In this document: in pieces, positions 20,301 to 29,548 of the stretch
Layout: the number at the start of each line of letters is the position of its first letter
How positions within the stretch are numbered: position 1 is the first letter of the stretch
NCBI RefSeq assembly: GCF_001039355.2
Contig: NW_019773904.1
Span: 1-35,313 of the forward strand
Reading direction: 5' to 3'
Source of the DNA: Lingula anatina
Taxonomy: Eukaryota > Brachiopoda > Lingulata > Lingulida > Lingulidae
DNA length: 35,313 nt
Notes under the pieces: generated by a model
The model's input: the letters and a program-made list of their open reading frames with translations, nothing else
Databases searched by the model: none
Told to the model about the DNA's origin: nothing
Position numbers and translations under genes: made by a program

Positions 20301-22799
20301 ACTTAGGGTGGTTTATGGGGAGACATATTTCATGATTGTGTACTTAAAACTTCTTCCACTATTTTCTGAACAATTATCCATAGTCTTAGTTTTAGAAGTA
20401 GCAGATTTTCTATACTAGCTACTAAAAGTAACAGTCTGAAAGTGTTATTTAGCCCTTATCTCAAAGTTTACAAATCTTATCAATAAATTCCTTTTTAAAA
20501 CTTTTTTAAAGAGAAATGGAGGTATCCAATCCATCAGGGCTGTTAAATAAATTGGACGTTTCTGTCAATTCAAGAAAAAAATTAGTGTGATTTTTACACT
20601 CACCCTCTCCAATCTCTCAGCGTTCTGCATTAAGAACCTGTAGGCATTAAACCATGGGAGGAAAACATCTTTCAAAATGTCACGGACGCCCTCCTCCTTA
20701 AAGCGCAGGCTTTCTGCCCTCACCACTGGTGAGTTGATCAGATACAATCTGGCAAAAGATGACAACACAACTTGAACACTCATTACAAATTTTCTTATTG
20801 TGGCGCATTTAAAGAAACATCAGATGTTCTGTGCATCACAAAATATTACAAATTTTTGGCTTACTGTTTAGGCCTAATAGAAATAAATAATAAGACAGTC
20901 TATATTTGAAACTTTTGGAAGATGACATCAACTAACATATGAATTGATGGTATATGACTGCCAAAAAGATTGACGGGCACACCTTAAAGGCAAGACATCC
21001 CTGACTAACCACTTGATCAAAAAATATCATACATATCATAGACTAAGGCATATTATTAAGTAGAAATTTAAATTAAAAGATCAAAGACACCACACTATCA
21101 GCCATAGGAGAAAGATATACTAATCTCACCTCAGTGCATCTGCTCCATATTTGTTGACCACCAGCATGGGGTCTGGATAGTTCTTCTTACTCTTACTCAT
21201 CTTCTGGCCATCTCTGCAAATATTTGGATAAAACATAATAAACGGATCTGCTAGAGGCTCTGCATACACAATGTATAATAATATATTAAGTGAGTAATGT
21301 TTACTGATATAATATTAAGTGAAGAGTTGAGAGAGAGAAAGAGAGAAAGGAGAGAGAGAGTCCACTTACGCAGCCAAGACAAGCCCATTGGCAATCAGGT
21401 TCTTGAAAGGTGGCTTTCCAAACAGAGATGTGCTCAGCACTAGGAGAGTGTAGAACCTGGAAGATGATGTAAATAGGTATATGTGTTAAACCATTTCTCT
21501 CAAATGTTACATAGTATATGCTAATCTGATATTATATGCAAAGTTTTAATATCCTACCATTTTTTACCCCCAAACACACCCGTAACAGGATATTTTTAAG
21601 GAGAGGTTAATGAGAAATTTTCTGCCTCCTCCATATTATTTCAAATAACATTACACAGCCATTAACACATAGGTTGGTACTTTTTAGAAAACATGCCCCC
21701 ATCATTACAGCTCTGACACTGCATATCAAGGAAGCAAACTTTACAAATGACATATGTTATATCTCTTCAGACCTCTTACAGTGGTACAAATCTTGCATTT
21801 CCACTGATAAGGACAGGGCGGATTCTGCCATTGTGTTTCATCACCAACATCCCCCCCCCCTCCTCCCCCCCCCACCCCATTACACTGCCCCCTTCAGTGG
21901 TTTGGCCACTCACCATCCTCTGGTCTGATCTATCCCCTCAGCAATAAAATCAGCTGGGAAACAGTCCTCAAATTCCTTTTTCTTCTCAAAAGGATAATGC
22001 TGCTGTGCATAGGGCATGCTTCCACTCTCAAACCAACAGTCAAACACCTCTGTAACTCTGCGCAGTACGCCCTTGCCTCGGCGAGATGGGATGGTAAGGG
22101 GGTCCACACTGAAGGCAATAAACATCATAAAAGATGGCAACCATGCCGTGTCTAAATGATCAAGGATAGAGGAGATGACTGGTATCTCTAGAAACAGACC
22201 TTCACAAATTTAGACATGAGCACCAGTTTATGTACTTTGAAATTGTAATAGTTTTTTTTTCAAAAATTTGTTGCTTTTTTTTTTTTTTTTTTTGTTATTC
22301 TTTACATAATAATTTATCACTTTAGCAATGCTTGTTTCATTACATTGTCTTATTTCCCATGACACTTACTGCTGTTTTATAAAAGACTGTGTCTTAAGAA
22401 AATACTGATTTAGAAAATTAAAACTAGAAGATGGGCAAACTGATTTAGAAAATTAAAACGGGCAAACTTCCTAACTAGATTTCGGTCATCAGCTTGACTG
22501 ATTCTGAGCACAAGTCAAAGTATCATTAATCAAATATCTATACTTCATTAAAATTTCAGTTGTCAACATTCAACTTACTGTTCCCTGTGTAAATCTTTCA
22601 ACTCCACCCCAGTAAGCTTGGTCAGCTCTTCTATAGAACCAACACACACAACCTAGACGTAAAAGATATCTTATAATTTGATAAAAAAATTTTACATTTT
22701 AAAAACATAAGAAGGCAAGTCGTTAATGCAATCACCATATTTTTTCAAAAGTCAAAAATATCATAAAAATTTGCAAGTAAAAATTTCAAGGTTCCTGTC

Positions 22800-22845
<46 letters not shown>

Positions 22846-25800
22846 AGTACAAACGGCATTTACAAATCTTCAAGTCAGAGATAAAACTTTAAGTTGATTG
22901 TATAGAAAAGCATCTATTAGACTATACAACTTGAAGAGAAGAAAGAGTGAGTGTCCTCACCTCCTCCCCGTCGTCACTGATCCACAGTGGGATAGGTGTG
23001 CCCCAGTAACGGTTCCTGGAGATCGCCCAATCACGTGCATCTCGCAACCAATTGGCGAATCTCTTCTCTTTGACGAACTCTGGAACCCTGGGAAAAAAGA
23101 AAAAAGGGCATTTAGTGTGTACTTTGAACTGCTCACAGAGTAAATAGGAACAGGTCTTTTTTTTAATGCACAACTCTTTTTAAACAGCTGGTTGCAGGAA
23201 GTTAATGAAATTTAAACCATTTACTAGTCATTAAAATTGAATATAAGAATATTCCAAAGGTCTTAAAAAACAAATTGCTGTTTCAATTCAAAACATTCAC
23301 ACAATAAAACAATTCAATTGTAAATTCTACAAACCATTAAATCAAAGTGTACAGCTAATACTCATGAATGGAGAAAATTTCTTTTAACTTAATAAAAAAT
23401 TTGACATGGTATAAAAATCCTGAATAGGATATTTATACTGTACAAAAACTCACCAGTAAGTGTCTTCATTACATTTGAGCAGTTTCTCTGATATGCTCTG
23501 GACTCTCACAAACCAACTGGGGACTGCCTTGTACACCAGGGGGGTCTCTGACCTGAAACCAGACATGATTTGTTTACTGCTGAAGATAAATCAACAATTT
23601 CACTTAAATTTAAACATGAATCTAAACCTTTATGCTCATTTTATATTCACAGTGTTTTTTTTTTTTTTTTAAAAAGAATGTTTCTTATCCATCTTTGTTT
23701 TATTCTGAAATAATGATGATTTTAAGGTGTGGTGCTTGAAAGTTCATTATGGATGGTTAATGTAAAAGTACCACGTTTATAAAAGCATATACTTATATAG
23801 TCAGTGGCCTGATTACCAAATTATCTTAAGTCTAATTGACCTACCTCCAACAAAATGGATAACTATGCTTGATTTGCCCCTGATGGACAAGGCGGCCATG
23901 TTCTTTTAGCCAACGGATTATATTTTTGTCTGCATCCTGAAGATTTCAAAATAATGATTTTCAATTTTCATTATATATATATAAATACATATAATGCAAA
24001 AAGGAATAAACTAAGGTTTACTTAAGCACTCTGGAAATCTTCACCAGATCCAATTAATGTAACATTATTGAGTTGTTACCTTTTGTGAACAAATTGTAAA
24101 CACAAAACAATTTTTCCCTCTTAGAAAAGCGCAGAGGACACAACCATTTACGTAAATTTCACAGCCAAGTCCTTCACAAAGCAGAAAAAATTTCTGAAGA
24201 AAGTTGCACTGTTGTTCAAACAAAGAATACACTGCAAACGAATAGTTCTCCCCATTTAAGAGGAAAAAAGAGGAAAAAGACCTCACCTTTACATACTGGC
24301 CATTGAAGTCTGTGACAGGGAGAGTAAACCTGCCACTGGCGTCTACTGCACATATAAGATCATCATCTCGCGATATCACCCCAGCTGCCAGGCATACTCG
24401 GTAATCATCCTAACAAATCAAAACGGAACATGTATATATAAACCTATCTCTTAACAAATTGTGACATATTTTTATTGTTTTATTTTCCAAGTTCTTGTTT
24501 CTATACTGAAGTAAAAAGTTAGAATCATCACGTAACAGTTAAATATGAGAAGAAAACATTGAAACAAACGGAAAGCTTTTCTGAGAACTTCTAAAAAATT
24601 CCAAAGGCCATTTTGGACCACTTAATCCATTCTGGAAAATCTACTGCTCCAAACAAAATTTTACTAGCCGTGGGTGAAGGACCAGTTGTTAACATCGCAC
24701 ACTGTGCACAACACAAGACAACTGTATATTATCTCAGCCCCTCCCACCTCCCCCTCACCTCTCCAAAGTAAGGTGCCTGGTGGACCACCCCTGTGCCGCT
24801 CTCTGTGGTTACGTAGCCATCACACAAGACCTGGAAGGCTCTTCTTGCTTTTCTCTGAAAGAAGATTGATAATGTGATGTCTAGTAAGCAGTTGATTCTA
24901 AATACAGATTTGTGAAACATTGTATGAAACTTTTCTACAAACAAATGTTTCTCAAAAACTAGATGTGATTAAAAATTTTAATATTTTTGAATAAATGCCC
25001 ATTTCAAAGTTTAAAAAATTTGATTGTTCTTTAATTTTTTTGTCATCATAAGATACAAAATCGGTAAGAAGACAGATTGAAGAAGTTTGGCTGCTCTAAC
25101 AAAAAGCTTAGAATCCAAGGTCCCACCAGCTGGTTTACTGATCTATGCAGACTGATGCAGTATATTAAACTTACCTCCTTATAATAGGGGAACAGCGGTT
25201 CATATTTCTTCCCCTTAAGAGTGATGCCTTTAAATCTAAAATAAAAAAAAATTGATATGTATTTAATTTAACAATATTTAGTTTCAAACATCTCCAAAGT
25301 TCTAGTTCTATTCTTATATTTTATCCCCCCCCCCCCCCTCACAGTTGGCAAACCAAGATGCATACAGCAGTAACCAGTGTCCTGTTTAGATTTGTATTTC
25401 TTCCTGGAATAACAGCTTGAAAGACTGTATCAGATTGTAAAATATTTTTACACTGCAGCTGAAGTAAATGCATTGTATTTGGCAATTATATTGGTCAAAC
25501 TTCTTTTCATTGTATAGTTAATTTTCAGTTAGTTAGGTTTACAGTTCCTTTTTTTTCTTCAGTTATCAGATTAACATGTTCATCAAAACATCAATACTTA
25601 ATATACACAAGCATTTTTAATTTATGCATAGACTTAAATTGTATGTCAGTATATATGACAGCTATGACTGTGACTATGTTAAGAATTATTTAAATAAAGG
25701 TCAAGACATACTTGTCCAGAATGGTGTACTCTTGAGGTGTCTTGAAGAGAGCATCCAGTCTGGCCTCCATCATAATATAAACCTTGTCAGTCTCATTGTC

Positions 25801-28316
25801 TGCAAAGATGACAAAATTGGATTAAAAGGTTAATAAAATATCAGAGAGGACACTGTTCAACAGTGCCCTACTTTTCTCAAAGAAAATACAAGGTTTGTTA
25901 AGTTAGACACATTTTTCTCTTATCAATACCATTTTACTAAAACAATTAATTGATAATACTTAATCCCATCATTTCGGCAGAAATCTGCCCTCCTCTCTCT
26001 CTCCCCCCCCTACCCCACTATTTTCTGTCCACACTGACCTTTGACCTTGACATAGTCCAGCTCTGGGTTGACACACAGGGACAGGTTACTGGGCAGTGTC
26101 CAGGGGGTGGTGGTCCAACCTATCATACTGACACTGGGGTCTTCATCCAGGGGGAACGAGATGATCACTGGAATGTTAAAAATAAATATCTATATCACTG
26201 GAATATATTGAATAATATATTACATCAATGAAGAGTAAATGTCTAACATCAATGTGTGAAGGGCATACCATCCAAACAATAATTTCAGTATTTCTAGTTT
26301 AAAAAGTAATATTTTTATAACATAAACATTTGTACAGTCTTCAGTATTACAGGAAAAACTGTCATTTATTAAAAAAGTCTGAAAATATGGTGCGAGGTCC
26401 AGGCGGGCATCAACCTGCATCAACCTAAAAATATATATATTGCTCCCAAAAAGTCAGAAATCCACCGAAATTCTCAAAAATCTCATCAATGGTTTTATCA
26501 CTTCACATTAGAATGCTGTTGTCATGTTACCTTTGACTTCTGACCTTGAACAACCTTTGGCCTCTATGACCTTTCACCTTGAACAACCTTTGACCTGTAC
26601 CTACCAGCAGGATCAGTGACGTCCTTATAGTTCTGCCCAGCCTCAAAGTTTGACAGCGGTGTGTTACAGGAGGTGGAGAAAGGCATGACCTTGACCCCTC
26701 TGTAAACCATCCCGTTCTCAAAGAGCTGCTTGAACACCCACCATATGGACTCCATGAACCAGGGGTACATCGTCTTGTAGTCGTTACGGAAGTCAATCCA
26801 TCGTCCTAGTCTGGTGACATTTTCCTGATAAAAAAATTGTCAAGTAAGATGCAGATATTCTCATTTGGAAATGTTGATAACTGAAGCTGCAGCACTCAAA
26901 TAGCATCATTTTACTCAAATATTTTCGTAAATTTTTCAAGTTTTCTGTTTCCAGTGTGCATATAACCAATAAACAGGTAAAATATCTTGACATCAAACAA
27001 ATGTGCACTACAGAATGGAGAAAAGTAAAAGGTCTGATTGTAGATATTACATCTCATATGAATCTAATGGAAAATACACAACAAGGTCTATAAAACAATA
27101 TATTATAAAATGGTAATTATGAAAGCAAACCTCTCAGTCTCACCTCCCATTCTTTGGAATACCTCATCACAATTTTCCTGCACTCCGCATTGTAGGCAGC
27201 AATCCCCATCTTCGCCACATCTTCAGGGCCCTTGATCCCCAGGGTCTTGTCTATCTCATACTCCTACAAGTACAGTACAACAAAAACTGTGATAAACAAG
27301 GTTAGAGATCCAGGTGGTATACATGCAGAAATATGTGAGCCATAGCAAATAGTGGTAGGGAAACCCAATGGATTGATATTTAGCAAAAAAGACATCTCAG
27401 TCCTGAACATGCTATTGCATTAAGAGATTTTGAAATAAGACTTTGTCTTGAATCTAGCACGGTTTTTGAAAGGGCTTAGTATTATGTAAGTGACCTAAAC
27501 AGAGCCCTCGTGCTCAACATATTGACAATTTATTAGAATAAACAGCGACATGCAAATTTAGACTTGAGGAGAAATTCAAAAAGCTGCTAAAACTCCATGA
27601 CTGTAGAGTAATTTCATTTAAGGTCTGCCAAATGATTTGAAAAGTTTTTTCTAAACCATCTGATCATGTCCCCATGGTAACCAGTAAGGTACTCGTACTG
27701 GTAGCCTATGACAATCCCAGCCAAATCTCCTGTTGACATGGTAACCAGACTGTTACTTACCACTGGTAACCCATGGCAATCCCAACCAAATCTCCTGTCA
27801 ACATGGTAACCTGACTGGTGAGCCCACCTCGTAACTATGTCCTTTATGGTTCCTGCTAAGATATGACCATAATGTGGCAAGCCTGTGGCAAAGGGAGGCC
27901 CATCATAAAACATGTACCTGTAAAAAAGGGCATCACAGTATTAAACCGGGAAAAAAACTTGACCATGTAGCTGAAAATCAGATGGGAAGAGTTTATCTCA
28001 ATCAATATTTTTAAAATTTCCAAAATTTTGTAAATCTACTCATGCACCACTATACACTATATAGCCTCCAGATTTTACATAAGGTGTACAATTAAATTGG
28101 CATATATGTTATATGGGCACCTGCTCAACTGCAATCAGAACTGACAATGATAACAAGATTGACTGAATTGCCAGTCGTGTATGGATCACGTACTTACCGT
28201 GGCCTGTTTTTAGACTGCTTCAATGTTGTCTGAAATGCATCCAACTTCTTCCACAGTTCAAGAACGACCTCTTCCTCCTTGGGGAAGTTCATGTTGTCTG
28301 GCACTGCACTGCTCAT
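14189..28316 (-). CDS. Cytosolic isoleucyl-tRNA synthetase (31 coding exons, 1,271 aa)
   Basis: Charges tRNA-Ile with isoleucine using ATP in the cytosol; in animals it belongs to the multi-aminoacyl-tRNA synthetase complex. The exons listed below join without a frame break over 3,816 bases. Order: HYGH (HIGH) motif at residues 55-58; CP1 editing domain about 190-420 with the threonine-rich peptide [11 protein letters not shown] at 223-233 and [11 protein letters not shown] near 323; DCWFESGS at 525-532; KMSKS at 600-604; anticodon-binding helical domain about 680-850; linker; two UNE-I repeats from about 1079. Length fits the family (human protein about 1,260 aa). The start ATG at 28316 aligns with the usual N-terminus and is preceded by a likely 5' UTR splice acceptor. 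Introns are 156-501 bp. One intron is GC-AG. I recall vertebrate enzymes having KMSKR where this has canonical KMSKS. Confidence 0.97.
14579..14751 (-). CDS. IARS1 exon 30 (residues 1172-1229), UNE-I repeat 2a
   Basis: Contains [12 protein letters not shown] and [11 protein letters not shown]. Phase 1 in, 0 out. Confidence 0.95.
15026..15161 (-). CDS. IARS1 exon 29 (residues 1127-1172), UNE-I repeat 1b
   Basis: Contains [15 protein letters not shown], paralogous to [15 protein letters not shown] of exon 31. Phase 0 in, 1 out. Confidence 0.94.
15546..15688 (-). CDS. IARS1 exon 28 (residues 1079-1126), UNE-I repeat 1a
   Basis: Contains [12 protein letters not shown] and TVLLENPRG. Phase 1 in, 0 out, as in exon 30. 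Confidence 0.95.
16023..16086 (-). CDS. IARS1 exon 27 (residues 1058-1079)
   Basis: 64-bp exon encoding [14 protein letters not shown]. Donor GTGTGTGAG, phase 1 out. Confidence 0.9.
16247..16414 (-). CDS. IARS1 exon 26 (residues 1002-1057)
   Basis: Contains [15 protein letters not shown] and KKPLLPYPV. Phase 0-0. Confidence 0.96.
16818..16823 (-). other. GC-type 5' splice site (GC-AG intron)
   Basis: The only donor that keeps frame between exons 25 and 26 is GCAAGT, preceded by AAAAAG, a strong match to the minor GC donor consensus. The nearest GT, four bases further on, would shift the frame. Confidence 0.9.
16824..16919 (-). CDS. IARS1 exon 25 (residues 970-1001)
   Basis: Contains [19 protein letters not shown] and RIQKLRKK. 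Ends AAAAAG directly before a GC donor (GCAAGT). Confidence 0.96.
17233..17523 (-). CDS. IARS1 exon 24 (residues 873-969)
   Basis: The longest exon (291 bp). Contains [33 protein letters not shown] and YEAHSDND. Phase 0-0. Confidence 0.98.
17835..17918 (-). CDS. IARS1 exon 23 (residues 845-872)
   Basis: Contains [13 protein letters not shown] and LKQYILE. Phase 0-0. Confidence 0.97.
18205..18307 (-). CDS. IARS1 exon 22 (residues 810-844)
   Basis: Contains [14 protein letters not shown] and [15 protein letters not shown]. Phase 2 in, 0 out. Confidence 0.97.
18629..18850 (-). repeat. 54-bp tandem repeat of exon 21 end plus splice donor
   Basis: Copies start at 18629, 18683, 18737 and 18791 (period 54), with a partial fifth at 18851 after a 60-bp step. 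The copy at 18791 contains the real exon end. Each unit holds the end of the coding exon, the GTAAGCAG donor and 12 bases of intron. The copies differ by only a few bases. Confidence 0.95.
18803..18924 (-). CDS. IARS1 exon 21 (residues 770-810)
   Basis: Contains [17 protein letters not shown] and HYLMLPVA; phase 0 in, 2 out through GTAAGCAG. Its last 40-odd bases plus the splice donor are tandemly repeated three more times downstream (see 18629-18850). Confidence 0.95.
19228..19305 (-). CDS. IARS1 exon 20 (residues 744-769)
   Basis: Contains [18 protein letters not shown]. Phase 0-0. Confidence 0.93.
19713..19804 (-). CDS. IARS1 exon 19 (residues 713-743)
   Basis: Contains [20 protein letters not shown] and [10 protein letters not shown], conserved in the anticodon-binding domain. 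Phase 1 in, 0 out. Confidence 0.97.
19982..20102 (-). CDS. IARS1 exon 18 (residues 673-713)
   Basis: Contains FLYNENKVE and DHWILSF, the start of the anticodon-binding helical domain. Phase 0 in, 1 out. Confidence 0.95.
20604..20748 (-). CDS. IARS1 exon 17 (residues 624-672)
   Basis: Contains [20 protein letters not shown] and LPWFNAYRF. Phase 2 in, 0 out. Confidence 0.97.
21130..21213 (-). CDS. IARS1 exon 16 (residues 596-624), KMSKS
   Basis: Contains [15 protein letters not shown], the ATP-binding signature loop of class I synthetases, and KYGADALR. Phase 2-2. Confidence 0.98.
21370..21456 (-). CDS. IARS1 exon 15 (residues 567-596)
   Basis: Contains [13 protein letters not shown] and NGLVLAA. 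Phase 2-2. Confidence 0.97.
21914..22108 (-). CDS. IARS1 exon 14 (residues 502-567)
   Basis: Contains [26 protein letters not shown] and [10 protein letters not shown]. Phase 2-2. Confidence 0.97.
22579..22652 (-). CDS. IARS1 exon 13 (residues 478-502)
   Basis: 74-bp exon with [11 protein letters not shown] and DLHRE. Phase 0 in, 2 out. Confidence 0.95.
22802..22844. repeat. Poly(A) run of 43 bases
   Basis: Homopolymer in IARS1 intron 12 (poly-U in the transcript). No target-site duplication or retroelement body is visible beside it. Confidence 0.9.
22961..23087 (-). CDS. IARS1 exon 12 (residues 435-477)
   Basis: Contains [18 protein letters not shown] and TPIPLW, part of the catalytic fold. 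Phase 2 in, 0 out. Confidence 0.97.
23454..23552 (-). CDS. IARS1 exon 11 (residues 402-435)
   Basis: Contains [17 protein letters not shown]. Phase 2-2. Confidence 0.97.
23845..23936 (-). CDS. IARS1 exon 10 (residues 372-402)
   Basis: Contains HSYPFCWR, the return from the editing domain to the catalytic core. Phase 0 in, 2 out. Confidence 0.97.
24287..24409 (-). CDS. IARS1 exon 9 (residues 331-371)
   Basis: Starts DDYRVC and contains VDASGRFT and FNGQYVK. Phase 0-0. Confidence 0.97.
24759..24854 (-). CDS. IARS1 exon 8 (residues 299-330)
   Basis: Contains [13 protein letters not shown] of the editing pocket. Phase 0-0. Confidence 0.97.
25175..25235 (-). CDS. IARS1 exon 7 (residues 278-298)
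   Basis: 61-bp exon encoding [10 protein letters not shown], the counterpart of LKGKKYRPLF. Phase 2 in, 0 out. Confidence 0.95.
25712..25799 (-). CDS. IARS1 exon 6 (residues 249-278)
   Basis: Contains [10 protein letters not shown] within the editing domain. Phase 1 in, 2 out (donor GTATGT). Confidence 0.93.
26039..26167 (-). CDS. IARS1 exon 5 (residues 206-249)
   Basis: Contains the editing-site threonine-rich peptide [11 protein letters not shown]. Donor GTCAGTG in phase 1. Confidence 0.97.
26605..26824 (-). CDS. IARS1 exon 4 (residues 133-206)
   Basis: Contains [30 protein letters not shown]. Phase 0 in, 1 out. Confidence 0.97.
27144..27263 (-). CDS. IARS1 exon 3 (residues 93-132)
   Basis: Starts [10 protein letters not shown] directly after GLPV, as in the family, and ends KEWE. 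Phase 0-0. Confidence 0.97.
27667..27752 (-). repeat. Partial, decayed duplicate of IARS1 exon 2
   Basis: 27697-27752 repeats 27762-27817, the 3' part of exon 2, with about seven mismatches in 56 bases. It still encodes a near copy of the peptide ([12 protein letters not shown]). A further shorter copy of the GGTTACCATG part lies at about 27667-27690. The splice donor is not kept. Confidence 0.85.
27761..27917 (-). CDS. IARS1 exon 2 (residues 40-92)
   Basis: Carries [15 protein letters not shown] with the HIGH-equivalent HYGH, and [12 protein letters not shown]. Phase 2 in, 0 out. Confidence 0.97.
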
Positions 28317-28489
28317 GATGCTGACAGTCCTAAATTTCGTCAAATTCATGAAACAGATTGTATGAATCAACGACTTTGCTGGGACATCTGTCATGTTAAT
28401 TTTATTCTAACCTAGCTTAATTGTTTATTTCCAAGAACAGTTCATTGTATGAAAGTGTTTTTGATCTGTTTAAATTACAAATATTAATA
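27918..28489. repeat. 572-bp direct duplicate, left copy
   Basis: Identical, apart from about four substitutions, to 28491-29062. Contains intron 1, exon 1 and upstream sequence of IARS1, and ends directly at the N. Confidence 0.97.
28198..28316 (-). CDS. IARS1 exon 1 (residues 1-40), gene-proximal copy
   Basis: Encodes the N-terminus ([16 protein letters not shown]) and ends in phase 2 at GTAAGTA. A further in-frame ATG 78 bases upstream would add 26 residues, but an acceptor-like AATTTAG at 28330-28336 suggests that stretch is intron. Confidence 0.9.
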
Positions 28490-28490
28490 N
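28490..28490. other. Single N: assembly junction
   Basis: The only ambiguous base in the window sits exactly between the two copies of the 572-bp duplicate. Confidence 0.9.
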
Positions 28491-29062
28491 CTGTAAAAAA
28501 GGGCATCACAGTATTAAACCGGGAAAAAAACTTGACCATGTAGCTGAAAATCAGATGGGAAGAGTTTATCTCAATCAATATTTTTAAAATTTCCAAAATT
28601 TTGTAAATCTACTCATGCACCACTCTACAGTATATAGCCTCCAGATTTTACATAAGGTGTACAATTAAATTGGCATATATGTTATATGGGCACCTGCTCA
28701 ACTGCAATCAGAACTGACAATGATAACAAGATTGACTGAATTGCCAGTCGTGTATGGATCACGTACTTACCGTGGCCTGTTTTTCGACTGCTTCAATGTT
28801 GTCTGAAATGCATCCAACTTCTTCCACAGTTCAAGAACGACCTCTTCCTCCTTGGGGAAGTTCATGTTGTCTGGCACTGCACTGCTCATGATGCTGACAG
28901 TCCTAAATTTCGTCAAATTCATGAAACAGATTGTATGAATCAACGACTTTGCTGGGACATCTGTCATGTTAATTTTATTTTAACCTAGCTTAATTGTTTA
29001 TTTCCAAGAACAGTTCATTGTATGAAAGTGTTTTTGATCTGTTTAAATTACAAATATTAATA
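28491..29062. repeat. 572-bp direct duplicate, right copy
   Basis: Continuous on its right with the IARS1 upstream promoter, as the left copy is continuous with exon 2. The four differences include one synonymous change in exon 1 (Ser TCT to TCG). Confidence 0.97.
28771..28889 (-). pseudogene. Second copy of IARS1 exon 1 (probable allelic assembly duplicate)
   Basis: Encodes the same residues as 28198-28316. It has a good donor, but if both copies were real its donor would have to skip the other exon 1. Most likely the same exon from the other haplotype. Confidence 0.85.
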
Positions 29063-29291
29063 TCATATATATATATATATATAAATTACAATTTATAAGG
29101 ATCGCAACAATTTAATGTGGTAAATAATTGTATTTCTACTTGGATCTGCCGGCAGAGTTTCACTGACAAGACCAAGTGTACATGTACAATGAAATGTTTA
29201 AAATCACCAAAAAGAATCGGCAAAACATTTATGAAACTTTAAACTCCATTCACCCACAGTCACTCATCAGTCATATACACACCTCTCTTAC

Positions 29292-29400
29292 CAGTTACAA
29301 GTCTCGATAACGTATGATCCTATCTATGAGAAAGCCAAAATTTATTTCAACACATTTCAAGCACAATCCTCGTCTCATGCAACATGGACCGGAAATGAAG
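29292..29400 (-). other. Likely non-coding first exon of IARS1
   Basis: A strong donor (CTG before GTAAGAGAGG) occurs at 29282-29291 on the minus strand. It could join the acceptor AATTTAG just upstream of the coding start in exon 1. The 5' limit is a guess. Confidence 0.45.
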
Positions 29401-29454
29401 AAACGCGCACCTGTTTTGCGCAAGTCATCGTATTTCCGCTTCCGCGCCATGTTG
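29388..29454. promoter_or_regulatory. Bidirectional IARS1 / TMEM167B promoter core
   Basis: Contains ACCGGAAATG (29388-29397), TTTCCGC and CTTCCGC (ETS-type sites, both orientations, 29433-29445) and GCGCCATGTTGG (29445-29456 area, YY1-like). These are typical of housekeeping TATA-less divergent promoters. The two genes diverge from here. Confidence 0.6.
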
Positions 29455-29538
29455 GAGTTTATGTCAGGTGTTGTGAGGTAGATCTAAAATCATGCAAAAA
29501 GTCTTATCCTGTGTTTTATAATATATGCAGGCGTGAAG

Positions 29539-29548
29539 ATGACGAATG
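29539..29548 (+). CDS. TMEM167B exon 1
   Basis: Ten coding bases (MTN and one base of Ala), donor GTTAGTA. Too short for ORF finding; identified from the family N-terminus MTN. Confidence 0.85.

Noticed and set aside
27614-27760. Extension of the exon 2 reading frame into intron 2
   Set aside because: The open frame past the GTAAGT donor is the frame-shifted exon 2 duplicate; exon 3 (EYEIDK) joins exactly at the donor.
28767-28967. A second IARS1-like gene start
   Set aside because: Same exon as 28194-28394 in the allelic duplicate beside the N; there is no second set of downstream exons.
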